Origin: Spirosoma endbachense
GTDB lineage: Bacteria > Bacteroidota > Bacteroidia > Cytophagales > Spirosomataceae
NCBI RefSeq assembly: GCF_010233585.1
Contig: NZ_CP045997.1
Location: forward strand, 2,755,424-2,819,423
Direction of reading: 5' to 3'
Length of the DNA: 64,000 nucleotides
In this document: positions 18,631 to 27,521 of the stretch, in pieces
Numbering within the stretch: position 1 is the first letter of the stretch
How the letters are laid out: each line of letters starts with the position of its first letter
Translations under genes and position numbers: made by a program
Notes under the pieces: model-generated
What the model was told of the DNA's origin: nothing
The model's database searches: none
What the model saw: only the letters and a program-made list of their open reading frames with translations

Positions 18631-19287
18631 ATGCCACTCATGCTCGCCATAACTACCCGATATCACCAAACCGTTCGAACGGTGCTGATACTGGCCTATG
18701 TAGCAGGCATTATCGGTTTGCAGTTACCTGCACTGACTGACTACTTCCGGCCTCTAAGTCCGGTTACACTCGTTTGCTCGCTGGCCGTTTTACTCGTCTA
18801 TCATACCGACTGGCGGCCTTCTTTCTACCTTTATCTTATCCTCACGTTAGCAATCGGTTATTTTATTGAAGTACTTGGCGTTCATACAGGCAGTATTTTT
18901 GGCCATTATGCCTACGGATGGGGGCTGGGTGTCAAAGTTTGGGCGGTTCCTCCAGTAATTGGGATCAACTGGCTACTACTCTCTTATTGCAGCGGGTCAG
19001 TCTGTAATCAGCTTTCTGTTCCGACCTGGCTTAAAATTCTGGCAGCCGCTACACTGATGGTTGTGTTGGATCTATTTATCGAACCTGTGGCCGTTCAGTT
19101 ACACTTCTGGACCTGGTTTGATAAACCAGTGCCTTTACAGAATTACGTTAGCTGGTGGATTATATCGGCCATATTATTCACAATCTGGTTTTTGTTGCCT
19201 TTCAGTAAAGAAAATCGCCTGGCGAAATGGCTACTTATGCTTCAGTTTATATTCTTCATTGGGCAATTCTTGTTTATCTTTTTCTAG
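18631..19287 (+). CDS. Carotenoid biosynthesis protein (CruF-like, DUF422 family)
   Basis: The 218-residue integral membrane protein has about six to seven hydrophobic segments. It carries the family pattern E-V-L-G-V-H-T-G-x-I-F-G-x-Y-x-Y near the third segment, L-G-V-K-V-W-A-V-P near the fourth, and D-L-x-I-E-P-V-A near the fifth. Family members such as CruF hydrate or modify carotenoid ends (gamma-carotene 1',2'-hydratase or bisanhydrobacterioruberin hydratase). The ATG at 18631 is chosen; a longer frame from 18514 runs through the tRNA and its terminator and is impossible as a natural start. The CarH-like regulator gene follows at 19477, which fits light-controlled pigment synthesis. Confidence 0.82.
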   Translation: MPLMLAITTRYHQTVRTVLILAYVAGIIGLQLPALTDYFRPLSPVTLVCSLAVLLVYHTDWRPSFYLYLILTLAIGYFIEVLGVHTGSIFGHYAYGWGLGVKVWAVPPVIGINWLLLSYCSGSVCNQLSVPTWLKILAAATLMVVLDLFIEPVAVQLHFWTWFDKPVPLQNYVSWWIISAILFTIWFLLPFSKENRLAKWLLMLQFIFFIGQFLFIFF

Positions 19288-19379
19288 CATACTGTTAAAC
19301 AAAAATCAAATTTTATTGTTTTGCAACTACAGTGATTGTGCGGTGGACGTGTTAGCCTGTATTTGTTTCCCGACAAACT

Positions 19380-19428
19380 ACTAGTACTTTAGAGGTTAAT
19401 TTAAGCCAAAAACGCTTACTAGAACTTT
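19380..19428 (+). promoter_or_regulatory. Two copies of ACTAGnACTTT ahead of the CarH-like gene
   Basis: ACTAGTACTTT (19380-19390) and ACTAGAACTTT (19418-19428) differ at one base and are 38 bases apart. They sit in the 189-base gap before the CarH-like gene and could be operator or promoter parts. This is weak evidence on its own. Confidence 0.3.
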
Positions 19429-19476
19429 TCATAGGTATTAGTAGCATAACCTTATTAATTCGTAAAAACTTGTTCC

Positions 19477-20355
19477 ATGAGTAGTTACTCCATCAAAGAT
19501 TTAGAGCAACTGTCGGGCATAAAAGCCCATACGCTGCGGATCTGGGAACAGCGCTACAATATTATTACGCCCAAACGGACGGATACAAATATCCGGACCT
19601 ACGACGATCAGGACCTTAAGTTAGTCCTGAACATTTCATTGCTAAAAGATCACGGCTATAAAATATCCGAAATTTCAAAGTTGTCGGTAGAAGAGATGTA
19701 CCGTGAAGTGGTTAAAATCTCGGATCGTCAACTGAGTTACCCCGATCAGATTCATGCGCTTACGATCTCGATGATCGATCTGGATGAAGACCGTTTCGAA
19801 AAAATTATTAGTACCAACATTTTGCAATTCGGTTTCGAGAACACGATGATCCATATTATCTATCCGTTTTTGGGGCGGATTGGTACACTTTGGGTAACTG
19901 GTTCTATTGGCCCGGCACAGGAGCATTTTATTACAAACCTGATTCGGCAGAAAATTATCGTTGCCATTGATGGTCAGGTGAGCAAGCAACGACCCGACGG
20001 TAAAAAATACATGCTCTTTTTGCCAGAAGGCGAGCTCCACGAAATCAGTTTGCTTTTTGGTAATTACATTATCCGGGCTCGCTCTAATAAAGTAATTTAT
20101 CTGGGGCAAAGCCTACCCTTCAACGAATTAGCCTTTGCCTACAATCTCCATAAGCCCGACTACATTTTTACTGCCTTAACCTCCGTACCTGCTAATCACG
20201 AGGTTCAGCCCTATGTTAACCGTTTGGTTAAAGCATTTCCAGATGCTCACCTGCTCATGACCGGCTATCAGGTAGTTGGGCAGGACATCGATATTCCTGA
20301 AAATGCGACCATCATCAATCAAATTGAAGATCTGATTCGCATTGCCAGTACGTAG
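19477..20355 (+). CDS. CarH-like MerR regulator with B12-binding photoreceptor domain
   Basis: The 292-residue protein has an N-terminal MerR winged helix (1-75, with L-R-I-W-E-Q-R-Y), a four-helix domain (about 90-165) and a cobalamin-binding Rossmann domain (about 175-290). W139-x9-E149-H150 is the signature that places adenosylcobalamin in CarH proteins. H188 in E-L-H-E-I-S matches the lower axial ligand of the E/D-x-H-x-x-G/S motif. In the dark such proteins bind DNA as tetramers, and light releases them. The gene follows a carotenoid biosynthesis gene on the same strand, so light control of pigment genes is likely. LitR and CarA types are close alternatives. Confidence 0.85.
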   Translation: MSSYSIKDLEQLSGIKAHTLRIWEQRYNIITPKRTDTNIRTYDDQDLKLVLNISLLKDHGYKISEISKLSVEEMYREVVKISDRQLSYPDQIHALTISMIDLDEDRFEKIISTNILQFGFENTMIHIIYPFLGRIGTLWVTGSIGPAQEHFITNLIRQKIIVAIDGQVSKQRPDGKKYMLFLPEGELHEISLLFGNYIIRARSNKVIYLGQSLPFNELAFAYNLHKPDYIFTALTSVPANHEVQPYVNRLVKAFPDAHLLMTGYQVVGQDIDIPENATIINQIEDLIRIAST

Positions 20356-20469
20356 AGTATCATAATCACTGTCAGGCAATTATAACGATTATGTTGCTAA
20401 ATACTGAGACATGGTTTCAGCCAGGCTAACCCGGACTAGGGCCCTATTCGTGTAACCGCTTTCAGTGCT

Positions 20470-21441
20470 TTATTGGCTGATAAATCCCTTTGCAAATGCC
20501 AGTGCTTGCCTTTCAGCATACGTATACGGGTCGCGCAAAATCAGAAAACCAACGTGACCGCCCGTTTTAGGTGTTTCAAGAAATACAAACGGATGTTTCT
20601 CTGCCAGCCAGCCCGGCGAACATTCGGGCGATAACAACGGGTCGTTTTGTGCATTCAAAAGCAATGTCGGCACGGCGATATCTGGCATAAAATTAACAGC
20701 GGATGCCTGGGTATAAAAGTCGCTGGCATCCCGATAGCCATTAACGGGGGCGGAGAAAAAGTCATCAAAATCACGCCATTGTTTCACCTGACGTAATTTT
20801 GTCATATCCAGCCGGCCCGGAAATCGATCAGCCTTCTGATTTAATTTTGTGATCAGCTTTTTCATGAACCGATTCCGGTAAAATCGATTCGACGGTCGAT
20901 CGAGCAACAAAGCACTAGCCCCCAGATCGGTCGGGGCCGATATAGCAATGCCTCGTTTAATAACAGCAGGGAGCTTTTTCCCATGAACACCGAGGTATTT
21001 CAGGGTAATATTTCCGCCCATGCTATAACCAACAAGCACAATTTCTTCATACGATTTAGTCTGCAAAGCATGCTCGATAACTTCGGCAATATCCCCGATT
21101 TCGCCGTGATTATAAAGCCGGAAAGCATGGTTCATTTCGCCACTACACGAACGACAGTTCCAGGCCAGTACATCGAAACCGTTCGTTGAGAACAATCGGG
21201 CGGCCCCAAGAATATATTGACGCTGGCTATCTCCTTCCAGGCCGTGGGTTAGAATAACCAATCGTTTTTTTCCAGCGTCAATCCAGTCAAGATCAAGAAA
21301 ATCGCCATCCGAAAGAGTCAATCGTTCTCGTTCGTACGTAACCCCGGTCACTCTGCGGGTCAGGCTTGGAACAATCGTTTGCAGATGGCCATTGTACAGA
21401 TAAGCGGGTGCTCCGGAATATGAAGAATTTAGCAGTGGCAT
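20470..21441 (-). CDS. YheT-like alpha/beta hydrolase
   Basis: The 323-residue protein has the fold and landmarks of the YheT/ABHD1 group. These are G-H-L-Q-T-I near 19, L-T-H-G-L-E-G at the oxyanion region, N-C-R-S-C-S-G-E and the nucleophile elbow G-Y-S-M-G-G. D-P-L-L and a C-terminal G-G-H-V-G complete a Ser-Asp-His triad. Substrates of this group are probably esters or lipids; the physiological one is unknown. The gene is divergent from the membrane protein at 21494. Confidence 0.9.
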   Translation of the reverse strand: MPLLNSSYSGAPAYLYNGHLQTIVPSLTRRVTGVTYERERLTLSDGDFLDLDWIDAGKKRLVILTHGLEGDSQRQYILGAARLFSTNGFDVLAWNCRSCSGEMNHAFRLYNHGEIGDIAEVIEHALQTKSYEEIVLVGYSMGGNITLKYLGVHGKKLPAVIKRGIAISAPTDLGASALLLDRPSNRFYRNRFMKKLITKLNQKADRFPGRLDMTKLRQVKQWRDFDDFFSAPVNGYRDASDFYTQASAVNFMPDIAVPTLLLNAQNDPLLSPECSPGWLAEKHPFVFLETPKTGGHVGFLILRDPYTYAERQALAFAKGFISQ

Positions 21442-21493
21442 ATTGTAAACAACAGCTACTTTTAAGTCGTTGTTTCAAGACAGCTTTCTTTTT

Positions 21494-21940
21494 ATGCACC
21501 TTGCCAAATACGTTTCGGTCATTATTGCCAGCACCATCAAATTCATTGGTGGGCCATTAACTGGCGCGACATTGGGGCTCTCCTGGATTGAAACGTCTCT
21601 TTGCACCACCTTTGGCATGATGCTCAGCGTTGTAGTGATTACTTATGCCGGAGCTGCCATACAGGCACTTGTGGACCGTTATCGCAAACAACGGCCCAAA
21701 CTATTCACCCGCCGAACACGCTTTGCCATTCGAATCTGGAAACGCTTTGGTTTAATGGGTATCGCGCTATTGACGCCTTTGATTTTAACGCCCATTGGCG
21801 GAACGGCACTGGCAGTCTCTTTTCGCGTGGGGCGCGGACAACTTCTCCTTTACATGCTTATTAGCGGTATTTTATGGGCCATTATTCAAACGCTGGCCGT
21901 ATACCAGATTCCAGGATTGAAGGGTCTATTTATACGATAA
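21494..21940 (+). CDS. Small membrane protein of unknown function
   Basis: The 148-residue protein has about four hydrophobic segments (near 10-30, 38-60, 90-115 and 120-142) separated by a basic loop with R-K-Q-R-P-K. P-I-G-G-T-A-L-A lies in a helix break. It faintly resembles small-multidrug-export proteins of the COG2426 type, but I cannot confirm that. The ATG at 21494 is preferred to the upstream frame start at 21470, which would run M-F-Q-D before a second methionine. Confidence 0.6.
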   Translation: MHLAKYVSVIIASTIKFIGGPLTGATLGLSWIETSLCTTFGMMLSVVVITYAGAAIQALVDRYRKQRPKLFTRRTRFAIRIWKRFGLMGIALLTPLILTPIGGTALAVSFRVGRGQLLLYMLISGILWAIIQTLAVYQIPGLKGLFIR

Positions 21941-21994
21941 GCCAACCAATTCAATGGCTGGCTTATCGGGTGTAACTAGTAGATAATCAAGCAA

Positions 21995-22765
21995 CTACCG
22001 GCTAACTGTCTGCGCGATTGGCGTAGCAGGTTTCTTGTTAAAATCGCCACGGGAGAAGTATTTTTCAATCAGGCAATACATCAGAATGAAGAAGTAACGG
22101 CTACCCATCTCTTTAATCTTCAATTTTGATTCGCCGTATTTCCGATTTGTCCAGCTATTAGGCACAACAGCATAGCTGTAGCCTCGCACCATAGCCTTGA
22201 GTGGAAGTTCAACGGTTAGGTTAAAGTGAGGTGCCAGAAACGGCTTTATACCCTCTATGGTCTCGCGCTTATACAGTTTAAACGCGTTAGTTGTATCGTT
22301 GTATTTGATTCCCATCACCATCTTCACAATGAAGTTGGCAACACGATTAATGAACTTCTTGAGTGGTGGATAATCAATTACTTTTCCGCCTTTACCCCAA
22401 CGTGAACCGAATACCGCATCGACGTTGGTTTCGAGCATTTTGTTATAAAATTTCACCAGATCCTCCGGATCATCGGACATATCGGCCATGAAAACGGCGA
22501 CACAATCGCCCGAAAACCGTTCGAGACCATACCGAACCGCATAACCGAAGCCGTTAGGGCCTGGATTTGTGAATGGCACCAATGTTGGAATTTCAGTAGC
22601 CGCCATTTCCTCCAAAACACGTAGCGTTCCGTCTTTCGAGTTATCGTTGGTAACACAGATTTCGTGCGGGATGCCATGTTTGGCTAACGTCTGATACAAT
22701 GCACGCAGTGTTGGAGGGAGCGACTCTTCTTCGTTATAAGCCGGTATGACAACGCTTAATTTCAT
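21995..22765 (-). CDS. Family 2 glycosyltransferase (polyprenyl-phosphate mannosyl/glucosyl transferase-like)
   Basis: The 256-residue GT-A enzyme starts with V-V-I-P-A-Y-N-E-E and has a D-M-S-D-D-P motif where DXD metal binding is expected. It also has G-S-R-W and N-D-T-T-N-A-F-K-L-Y, all as in dolichol-phosphate mannose synthases. It lacks the C-terminal membrane domain of longer members. It probably loads a sugar onto a polyprenyl phosphate, which a GT-C enzyme such as the one at 25785 could then use. It is the last gene of a minus-strand glycan gene set. Confidence 0.85.
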   Translation of the reverse strand: MKLSVVIPAYNEEESLPPTLRALYQTLAKHGIPHEICVTNDNSKDGTLRVLEEMAATEIPTLVPFTNPGPNGFGYAVRYGLERFSGDCVAVFMADMSDDPEDLVKFYNKMLETNVDAVFGSRWGKGGKVIDYPPLKKFINRVANFIVKMVMGIKYNDTTNAFKLYKRETIEGIKPFLAPHFNLTVELPLKAMVRGYSYAVVPNSWTNRKYGESKLKIKEMGSRYFFILMYCLIEKYFSRGDFNKKPATPIAQTVSR

Positions 22766-22845
22766 AAGTATAGCTACGGATTCAGCCCGTATGTTTATGG
22801 CTAATTTTCGGTATTATATAATCGCTGAGTTACAGTCAATAGAAC

Positions 22846-23802
22846 TTACCGATGTGGTAATAACCGAATTGTACTGTACAGCTTTGCCAGCGGCTGAGGA
22901 ACAATATAATTCCGAATTACATCTTTCGTCTTTTGCCAGTCGGGTTTTCCTAAGTAAAGATATTTCAACGCCAGTTGGGCTCGACGAAAATAACTATGCT
23001 TATACTGTTTTGCATCGAGCATCATCCGGTAATACCGGGCAATATTCCGGCGTAAGACACGGTCGTATCGATAATCCAGTTCCCGGTTAATATCGCTATA
23101 CATTTGGATACGATTCCGCAGAAATGTCTCATCAGTATAGTTGTCCGCAAAGCTGGCTCCTCCCCGATTTTTACGATAAACCGACATTACATCGGGAATA
23201 TAGCCAATTTTCCCAAGTTTAGCCTTCAGAATCAGCCTTGGAATATCGCCACTTGATGACTCTCGAAACCAGGCAGGATATTCCTTAATATTGTTCCGAA
23301 ACATGGTGCTGGATGTAGCCATAAACCAGATTTCGTCTTCGCCAATCAGATCGTCCATCGTATAGAATGGCTTCATAACAGGTCCATTCAGTAAATGGGA
23401 AGGCGATCCGTCTTCGTATGTAATAAGAGCATTATTAAAGACCGTCGAATAGTCAGGATGTGCGTCCAGTAGATCCGCTTGTTTCTGAAGCTTAAGTGGA
23501 TCAGTCCAGTAGTCATCTCCATCCATCAAGGCATAGTACTCACCTTTAGCTAATTTCAGTGTTTCAAGACAGTTTATCCCTCCGTTTTTCCCCATGTTAT
23601 AGGGGTGCAAAACACCAATAATTAAGCCAGGATGCTTCTGTTCGTATTCCTGAATAATCTCCCGTGTTCCATCCGTTGAAAAGTCATCACCAACTAAAAT
23701 TTCAATAGGAAATGTCGTCTGCTGTGCGAGCGCACTATCAATAGCGGCACGAATAAATTTATGCTGATTGTAAGTGATAATCAGAACACTAACTTTAACC
23801 AT
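22846..23802 (-). CDS. Family 2 glycosyltransferase
   Basis: The 318-residue GT-A protein has V-L-I-I-T-Y-N-Q near the start, a G-D-D-F-S-T-D-G-T nucleotide region and M-D-G-D-D-Y-W as the DXD motif. The W-x-D-x-x-K-L-Q-K-Q that follows is typical of enzymes making surface polysaccharides. The C-terminal third is helical. Donor and acceptor sugars are not deducible. It lies between the oxygenase-like gene and the second glycosyltransferase. Confidence 0.88.
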   Translation of the reverse strand: MVKVSVLIITYNQHKFIRAAIDSALAQQTTFPIEILVGDDFSTDGTREIIQEYEQKHPGLIIGVLHPYNMGKNGGINCLETLKLAKGEYYALMDGDDYWTDPLKLQKQADLLDAHPDYSTVFNNALITYEDGSPSHLLNGPVMKPFYTMDDLIGEDEIWFMATSSTMFRNNIKEYPAWFRESSSGDIPRLILKAKLGKIGYIPDVMSVYRKNRGGASFADNYTDETFLRNRIQMYSDINRELDYRYDRVLRRNIARYYRMMLDAKQYKHSYFRRAQLALKYLYLGKPDWQKTKDVIRNYIVPQPLAKLYSTIRLLPHR

Positions 23803-23883
23803 AGAGAGTAAGTTTTCAGGTTACGGTTTACTGCGGATCGCGAGCGGTTACCTACCACCTAGTAGCAAACCGTAAACCATAAA

Positions 23884-24708
23884 CTAAACAGTTGCCTTGG
23901 AAGGAGAGTTTCTGGCCGATTGGATCTGGGTTTTCCAGCCTTGTGGCTCATTCTTTTCTGCTGGTGTTGCCCAAGGATCATAGAACGGCAGAATAGATAC
24001 CCAACGCCCGGCTGGATCATCCCAGTTAAAGCGATCGGCAAAACTGGATGGACTGACCCAATGAGGCAGATCATAGCGGAATAGAATCATATCGCCAAGA
24101 TCATGGTATCCTTCTGTTTCAACAATATGATTGTTGATCACATAACCGGTTCCACCAGACGTATAATCTTTGCCGTATTGATTCAGGGCCAGGATCATAC
24201 CCACTTTTTGCGGGTTAAGCGGGTGCCAGTGTCGCCCAAAGAAACTGCCTCCTAACGGATAGTGAGTCACTTGTGGGTGAAAATATGGTTCGCCTTTGCG
24301 AATACCGAAGGCTTCGTCGTTGCTGGTCAGGCTATTCCAGAAATTACGCATAGGGTCAAAAACACTCAGCAGCGTTTGCTTAAATGTTGACTCCAGTTCT
24401 ACAATAGCGTCGAATGTATGGTCGTGAAATAACTGGGGAGCCTGCTGGATTTTAGCAATGTGTAGCCGTTGTTTATGCTGGTTATTGTCAAACGTATCGG
24501 GTCCTTCTGCCAAAGGCGTTTGAGCAGCCCATTGGCGGGTACCCTCAATGACCTTAGTCAATAGTTCAGAAGGAATGCCCGTTTTGACAATGACAATGTT
24601 CGGCTCATTTACCAATCGCATCACATCATCATAAGAAATTTCAGGAACGATTTGGCCATCTCTGAATTCGGCGTCCACTTTAATTAAATATTTTGCTGCT
24701 TCTTTCAT
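23884..24708 (-). CDS. Cupin-fold, possibly 2-oxoglutarate/Fe(II) oxygenase-like protein
   Basis: The 274-residue protein is not recognised with certainty. It has G-R-H-W-H-P near residue 160, a beta-strand-rich core with G-G-T-G-Y-V-I, and D-M-I-L-F-R-Y-D-L-P-H-W-V-S-P near 210. Two histidine-bearing strands about 50 residues apart, with an arginine nearby, recall double-stranded beta-helix oxygenases, but the strict H-x-D...H triad is not evident (H-x-H instead). It is embedded in a glycan gene set and could modify a sugar or a peptide. No signal peptide or membrane segment is seen. Confidence 0.5.
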   Translation of the reverse strand: MKEAAKYLIKVDAEFRDGQIVPEISYDDVMRLVNEPNIVIVKTGIPSELLTKVIEGTRQWAAQTPLAEGPDTFDNNQHKQRLHIAKIQQAPQLFHDHTFDAIVELESTFKQTLLSVFDPMRNFWNSLTSNDEAFGIRKGEPYFHPQVTHYPLGGSFFGRHWHPLNPQKVGMILALNQYGKDYTSGGTGYVINNHIVETEGYHDLGDMILFRYDLPHWVSPSSFADRFNWDDPAGRWVSILPFYDPWATPAEKNEPQGWKTQIQSARNSPSKATV

Positions 24709-24779
24709 GGTTGCATACGTGTGAATTCAATACAAAATAGCTCGCAATCTACCTAAAATACAAATGCATTACATACGAT

Positions 24780-25712
24780 TTAGTATGTGGTAGGCTGAGT
24801 TGCATACCCAAATCCTGATGCGCCAAAGCCATTACCGTTATACAGCATAACCCATTGGTCACGATGTGGGAAAATATGGCAGTAATCCATCATGAGTGAA
24901 TCCCAGCCCTCTGCTGAGCGTTCAATACCTGCCCGTTCATCCTTACGTTCCCACGTAATACCGTCGCTGGATTCGGCATAACCGATACGGTAACTACGCT
25001 GCACATCGGTTCGGTAATTGGTCGCGTTTCGGTACGAAAAATACATTTTGTACAAATTTCCATCTTTGTAAACCGTCGGACGACCAATAGCATCTGTAAA
25101 CTCATCGTAGCCAACGCACACCTGTCCTGTTCGTTCCCACTTGATACCATCCGTCGACTCGGCGTACTTCACATCATAAAATGGTTCAGGGTGACCGTTG
25201 ATAACCTCAATTTTGGTACAGGAAAGGTACCACATCCGCCATCGGTCACCTTCGCGGATTACGCAGGGTTGAGCGGCCCATACCTGATCGTAAATAGAAC
25301 GGTCAAGTAAAGGCCCATCGTATTTTCGCTGGAATGTCAAACCGCCATCGCGACTGATAGCCAGACCTATACCCAGGCGATAGCTCGCGGTTTCGCTCTT
25401 ATTCCATCCGGTATAATACAGCCAGATTTCATCGCCTACGGGTAAAAACCAGGATGGCATCGTGCCTGTTTCATCAAACATGCCAACGGCACCTTTTGTT
25501 AAACAGGGCTTATTATGAATATACGTTACTTCAGATAAATTATTGGGATTTAGCTCAACAAATGATACAGCGGACGCTATATTTTCATCACGTGTGGAAA
25601 AATAGACACGTAATTTGTCAGCCATAGGATAACCAAAAGGCACTTGAGCGTGCGTTCTGCTGAATGCTTGAGAACCGTTGGGTTTATAAATGAGTCCTTG
25701 TTTTGTCCACAT
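24780..25712 (-). CDS. Beta-propeller protein resembling glycosidase family 43-type folds
   Basis: The 310-residue protein is built of blades with W-x-x-G, V-Y-F-S-x-R-D, I-W-L-Y-Y-T-G-W, W-R-M-W-Y-L-S and Y-K-M-Y-F-S-Y-R-N motifs. It also shows repeated A-E-S-x-D-G-I-x-W-E-R segments typical of five-bladed furanosidase/glycosidase folds (GH32/43/117-like). No signal peptide is seen, so it is probably cytoplasmic, which is unusual for a polymer-degrading enzyme. It may act on an activated or lipid-linked sugar or be non-catalytic. It lies within the glycan gene set. Confidence 0.6.
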   Translation of the reverse strand: MWTKQGLIYKPNGSQAFSRTHAQVPFGYPMADKLRVYFSTRDENIASAVSFVELNPNNLSEVTYIHNKPCLTKGAVGMFDETGTMPSWFLPVGDEIWLYYTGWNKSETASYRLGIGLAISRDGGLTFQRKYDGPLLDRSIYDQVWAAQPCVIREGDRWRMWYLSCTKIEVINGHPEPFYDVKYAESTDGIKWERTGQVCVGYDEFTDAIGRPTVYKDGNLYKMYFSYRNATNYRTDVQRSYRIGYAESSDGITWERKDERAGIERSAEGWDSLMMDYCHIFPHRDQWVMLYNGNGFGASGFGYATQPTTY

Positions 25713-25784
25713 AGAAAAACTGTTTTTGACTGATCAGTTTTGGGCTTGGCTCAGTGCGAACTTAGCTCAAAAATATGAATTATT

Positions 25785-27464
25785 TTAGTGAGTTTCCGGC
25801 TGACTATCAAAGGATAAGCCATTAGCCCGGTCATTACGGATGTAAATTCGGGTATCATTAATGAGTCCTACGTATTTGTAGTGCGTATTAACAAATTGCC
25901 CCAGTGGCTTAATAAGTTCATGCCCCTGCGTTTTTCGGTCGTTCATCCAAAGGTTCTGACTACCAACCGCATCAACAAACACGGGCGGAACCGAACGCAT
26001 AAAATCGCTGACATATCGTTTTTGATAGTCGGCTAGCATCGGATGGTTGAATGCGCTCCGGATTGTATGATTTTCGGCCACTCCCTGTGGCATTTGCGTT
26101 TGTATGTAATAATCACAGCGCCAGCCCCAAACGGCCAATTTTTCGCCGGGACGGGCATATTTCAATACTTCCTTAGCTACCGGTGATTGTTGTACAGCCC
26201 AACCATCCTGATTTTCAGAAGAATAGGGGTTTACAGGCACTTTTTTCAAAAACTTCTGGCCGGTCTGTACCCCAAATAAAAGCAGGAAGACCCCGGTAGA
26301 AATCATGGCAATCCATTGACCGGAACGCTCAACAACAGTAAGTTGCTGCCAGCCAAAAGCCAGAACAAATAGCAGCGGTCCGGTTAAGAAATATAGATAA
26401 TGCACATATTCGGAGCCCGTTCGGGTGATGGCAAACAGTGTTGCTATCAACAATAAACCAACGAAACCCCCTATTTGAATCGAATTTACACTCAACTGAA
26501 CCTTCCGTCGAAAAGCCATCACCAGACCCGCTATCCCTATCAAGGCCACAAACTTAACAAGCCAGTCAAATTCGCTTCCCTTCTGAAAAAAGTCGGGTAA
26601 CCGCATCAGGCTTTGCCATTGATTCGTGTTGCCTGCATAGCGGAAGTTTCCTACAATATAGAACGTTATGAAATCATCGTAGACGCCGTTTAGTCGAGTC
26701 AGAATAATGACTAGTACCGGGAATGCGACTCCGGCTGCCCCCAGCACGGCAAGACGCCCAACCTTAGCCAAAATGCTCAGATTCCTACGTATCAAAACGT
26801 CGATACCCACAAATAGGCCAACTACGGCCGCAAGAGGAACGGCCTGGAGTTTTCCGAAAGGAACCATCCCCAACAACAAACCAATCAGACCAATCCTAAA
26901 CAACGATGGCACTTTTTGAGTCAGTTGAGTAGCATAGAGGTAATAACTCCAGCTTAGCAATAGCAGGGCTATAAGCTCACTATTGTAATGTAAGAAATCG
27001 CCATTCTGCGTTAATCCAAGCATGAATACGAATGGCAACATGGCCAGCCGGGCTGCTTTCTCACCAAACCATAATTTTGCGGTTCTAAACAGCAACCACA
27101 GACATACCGCGATTAATGCATATGCGGTCAGGTGAGCCGTAATGTAGTCGAACGGCAATCCCAGAAAACTTGGTAAAATAAGAAAATAGCTATCCAGGGG
27201 GCCTCCTGTTGTACCATCCACCGACCGAAAATAGACCGGATCATGCCGCAGCGTAAGTGCCTGCGTGATCATCTGGCTCTCGTCAGGATTGATTTCATAG
27301 TCGAATACAATACTGGGTAACCGAAGCAGAAATAGCATTAGCAATGCTAAGGCAATGAATACCCGTTTGTTAATCTGAGGCCGGGTAGCCAACCAGATCA
27401 GCACCCAGCAGAGGGCATAAACAGGAAACCAGTATAATGTCGGGTAGGTATCGAAATGCGGCAT
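25785..27464 (-). CDS. GT-C-type polytopic membrane glycosyltransferase-like protein
   Basis: The 559-residue protein has about 11-12 membrane segments. N-P-D-E-S near residue 60 (in the first outside loop) matches the acidic motif of GT-C enzymes that use polyprenyl-phosphate sugars, such as family 39 and ArnT types. A soluble C-terminal part of about 150 residues follows. The ATG at 27464 is chosen because the upstream ATG at 27503 lies inside the terminator arm of the preceding gene. The dolichol-phosphate-mannose-synthase-like gene at 21995 could provide its donor. Confidence 0.78.
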   Translation of the reverse strand: MPHFDTYPTLYWFPVYALCWVLIWLATRPQINKRVFIALALLMLFLLRLPSIVFDYEINPDESQMITQALTLRHDPVYFRSVDGTTGGPLDSYFLILPSFLGLPFDYITAHLTAYALIAVCLWLLFRTAKLWFGEKAARLAMLPFVFMLGLTQNGDFLHYNSELIALLLLSWSYYLYATQLTQKVPSLFRIGLIGLLLGMVPFGKLQAVPLAAVVGLFVGIDVLIRRNLSILAKVGRLAVLGAAGVAFPVLVIILTRLNGVYDDFITFYIVGNFRYAGNTNQWQSLMRLPDFFQKGSEFDWLVKFVALIGIAGLVMAFRRKVQLSVNSIQIGGFVGLLLIATLFAITRTGSEYVHYLYFLTGPLLFVLAFGWQQLTVVERSGQWIAMISTGVFLLLFGVQTGQKFLKKVPVNPYSSENQDGWAVQQSPVAKEVLKYARPGEKLAVWGWRCDYYIQTQMPQGVAENHTIRSAFNHPMLADYQKRYVSDFMRSVPPVFVDAVGSQNLWMNDRKTQGHELIKPLGQFVNTHYKYVGLINDTRIYIRNDRANGLSFDSQPETH

Positions 27465-27473
27465 GGACGTACT

Positions 27474-27510
27474 ACTAAAAATGCCAGTGTATTCGACTGG
27501 CATTTTTAGT
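27474..27510. terminator. Intrinsic terminator between epimerase and GT-C genes
   Basis: Perfect 15-base arms (27474-27488 and 27496-27510) enclose a 7-base loop, with T5 on both strands. It lies 12 bases after the epimerase stop on the minus strand, so it may weaken or end read-through to the GT-C gene. Confidence 0.7.
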
Positions 27511-27521
27511 ACAATAAAATA

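Noticed and set aside
27465..27503. Upstream ATG for the GT-C gene
   Set aside because: It lies within the terminator stem of the preceding gene.
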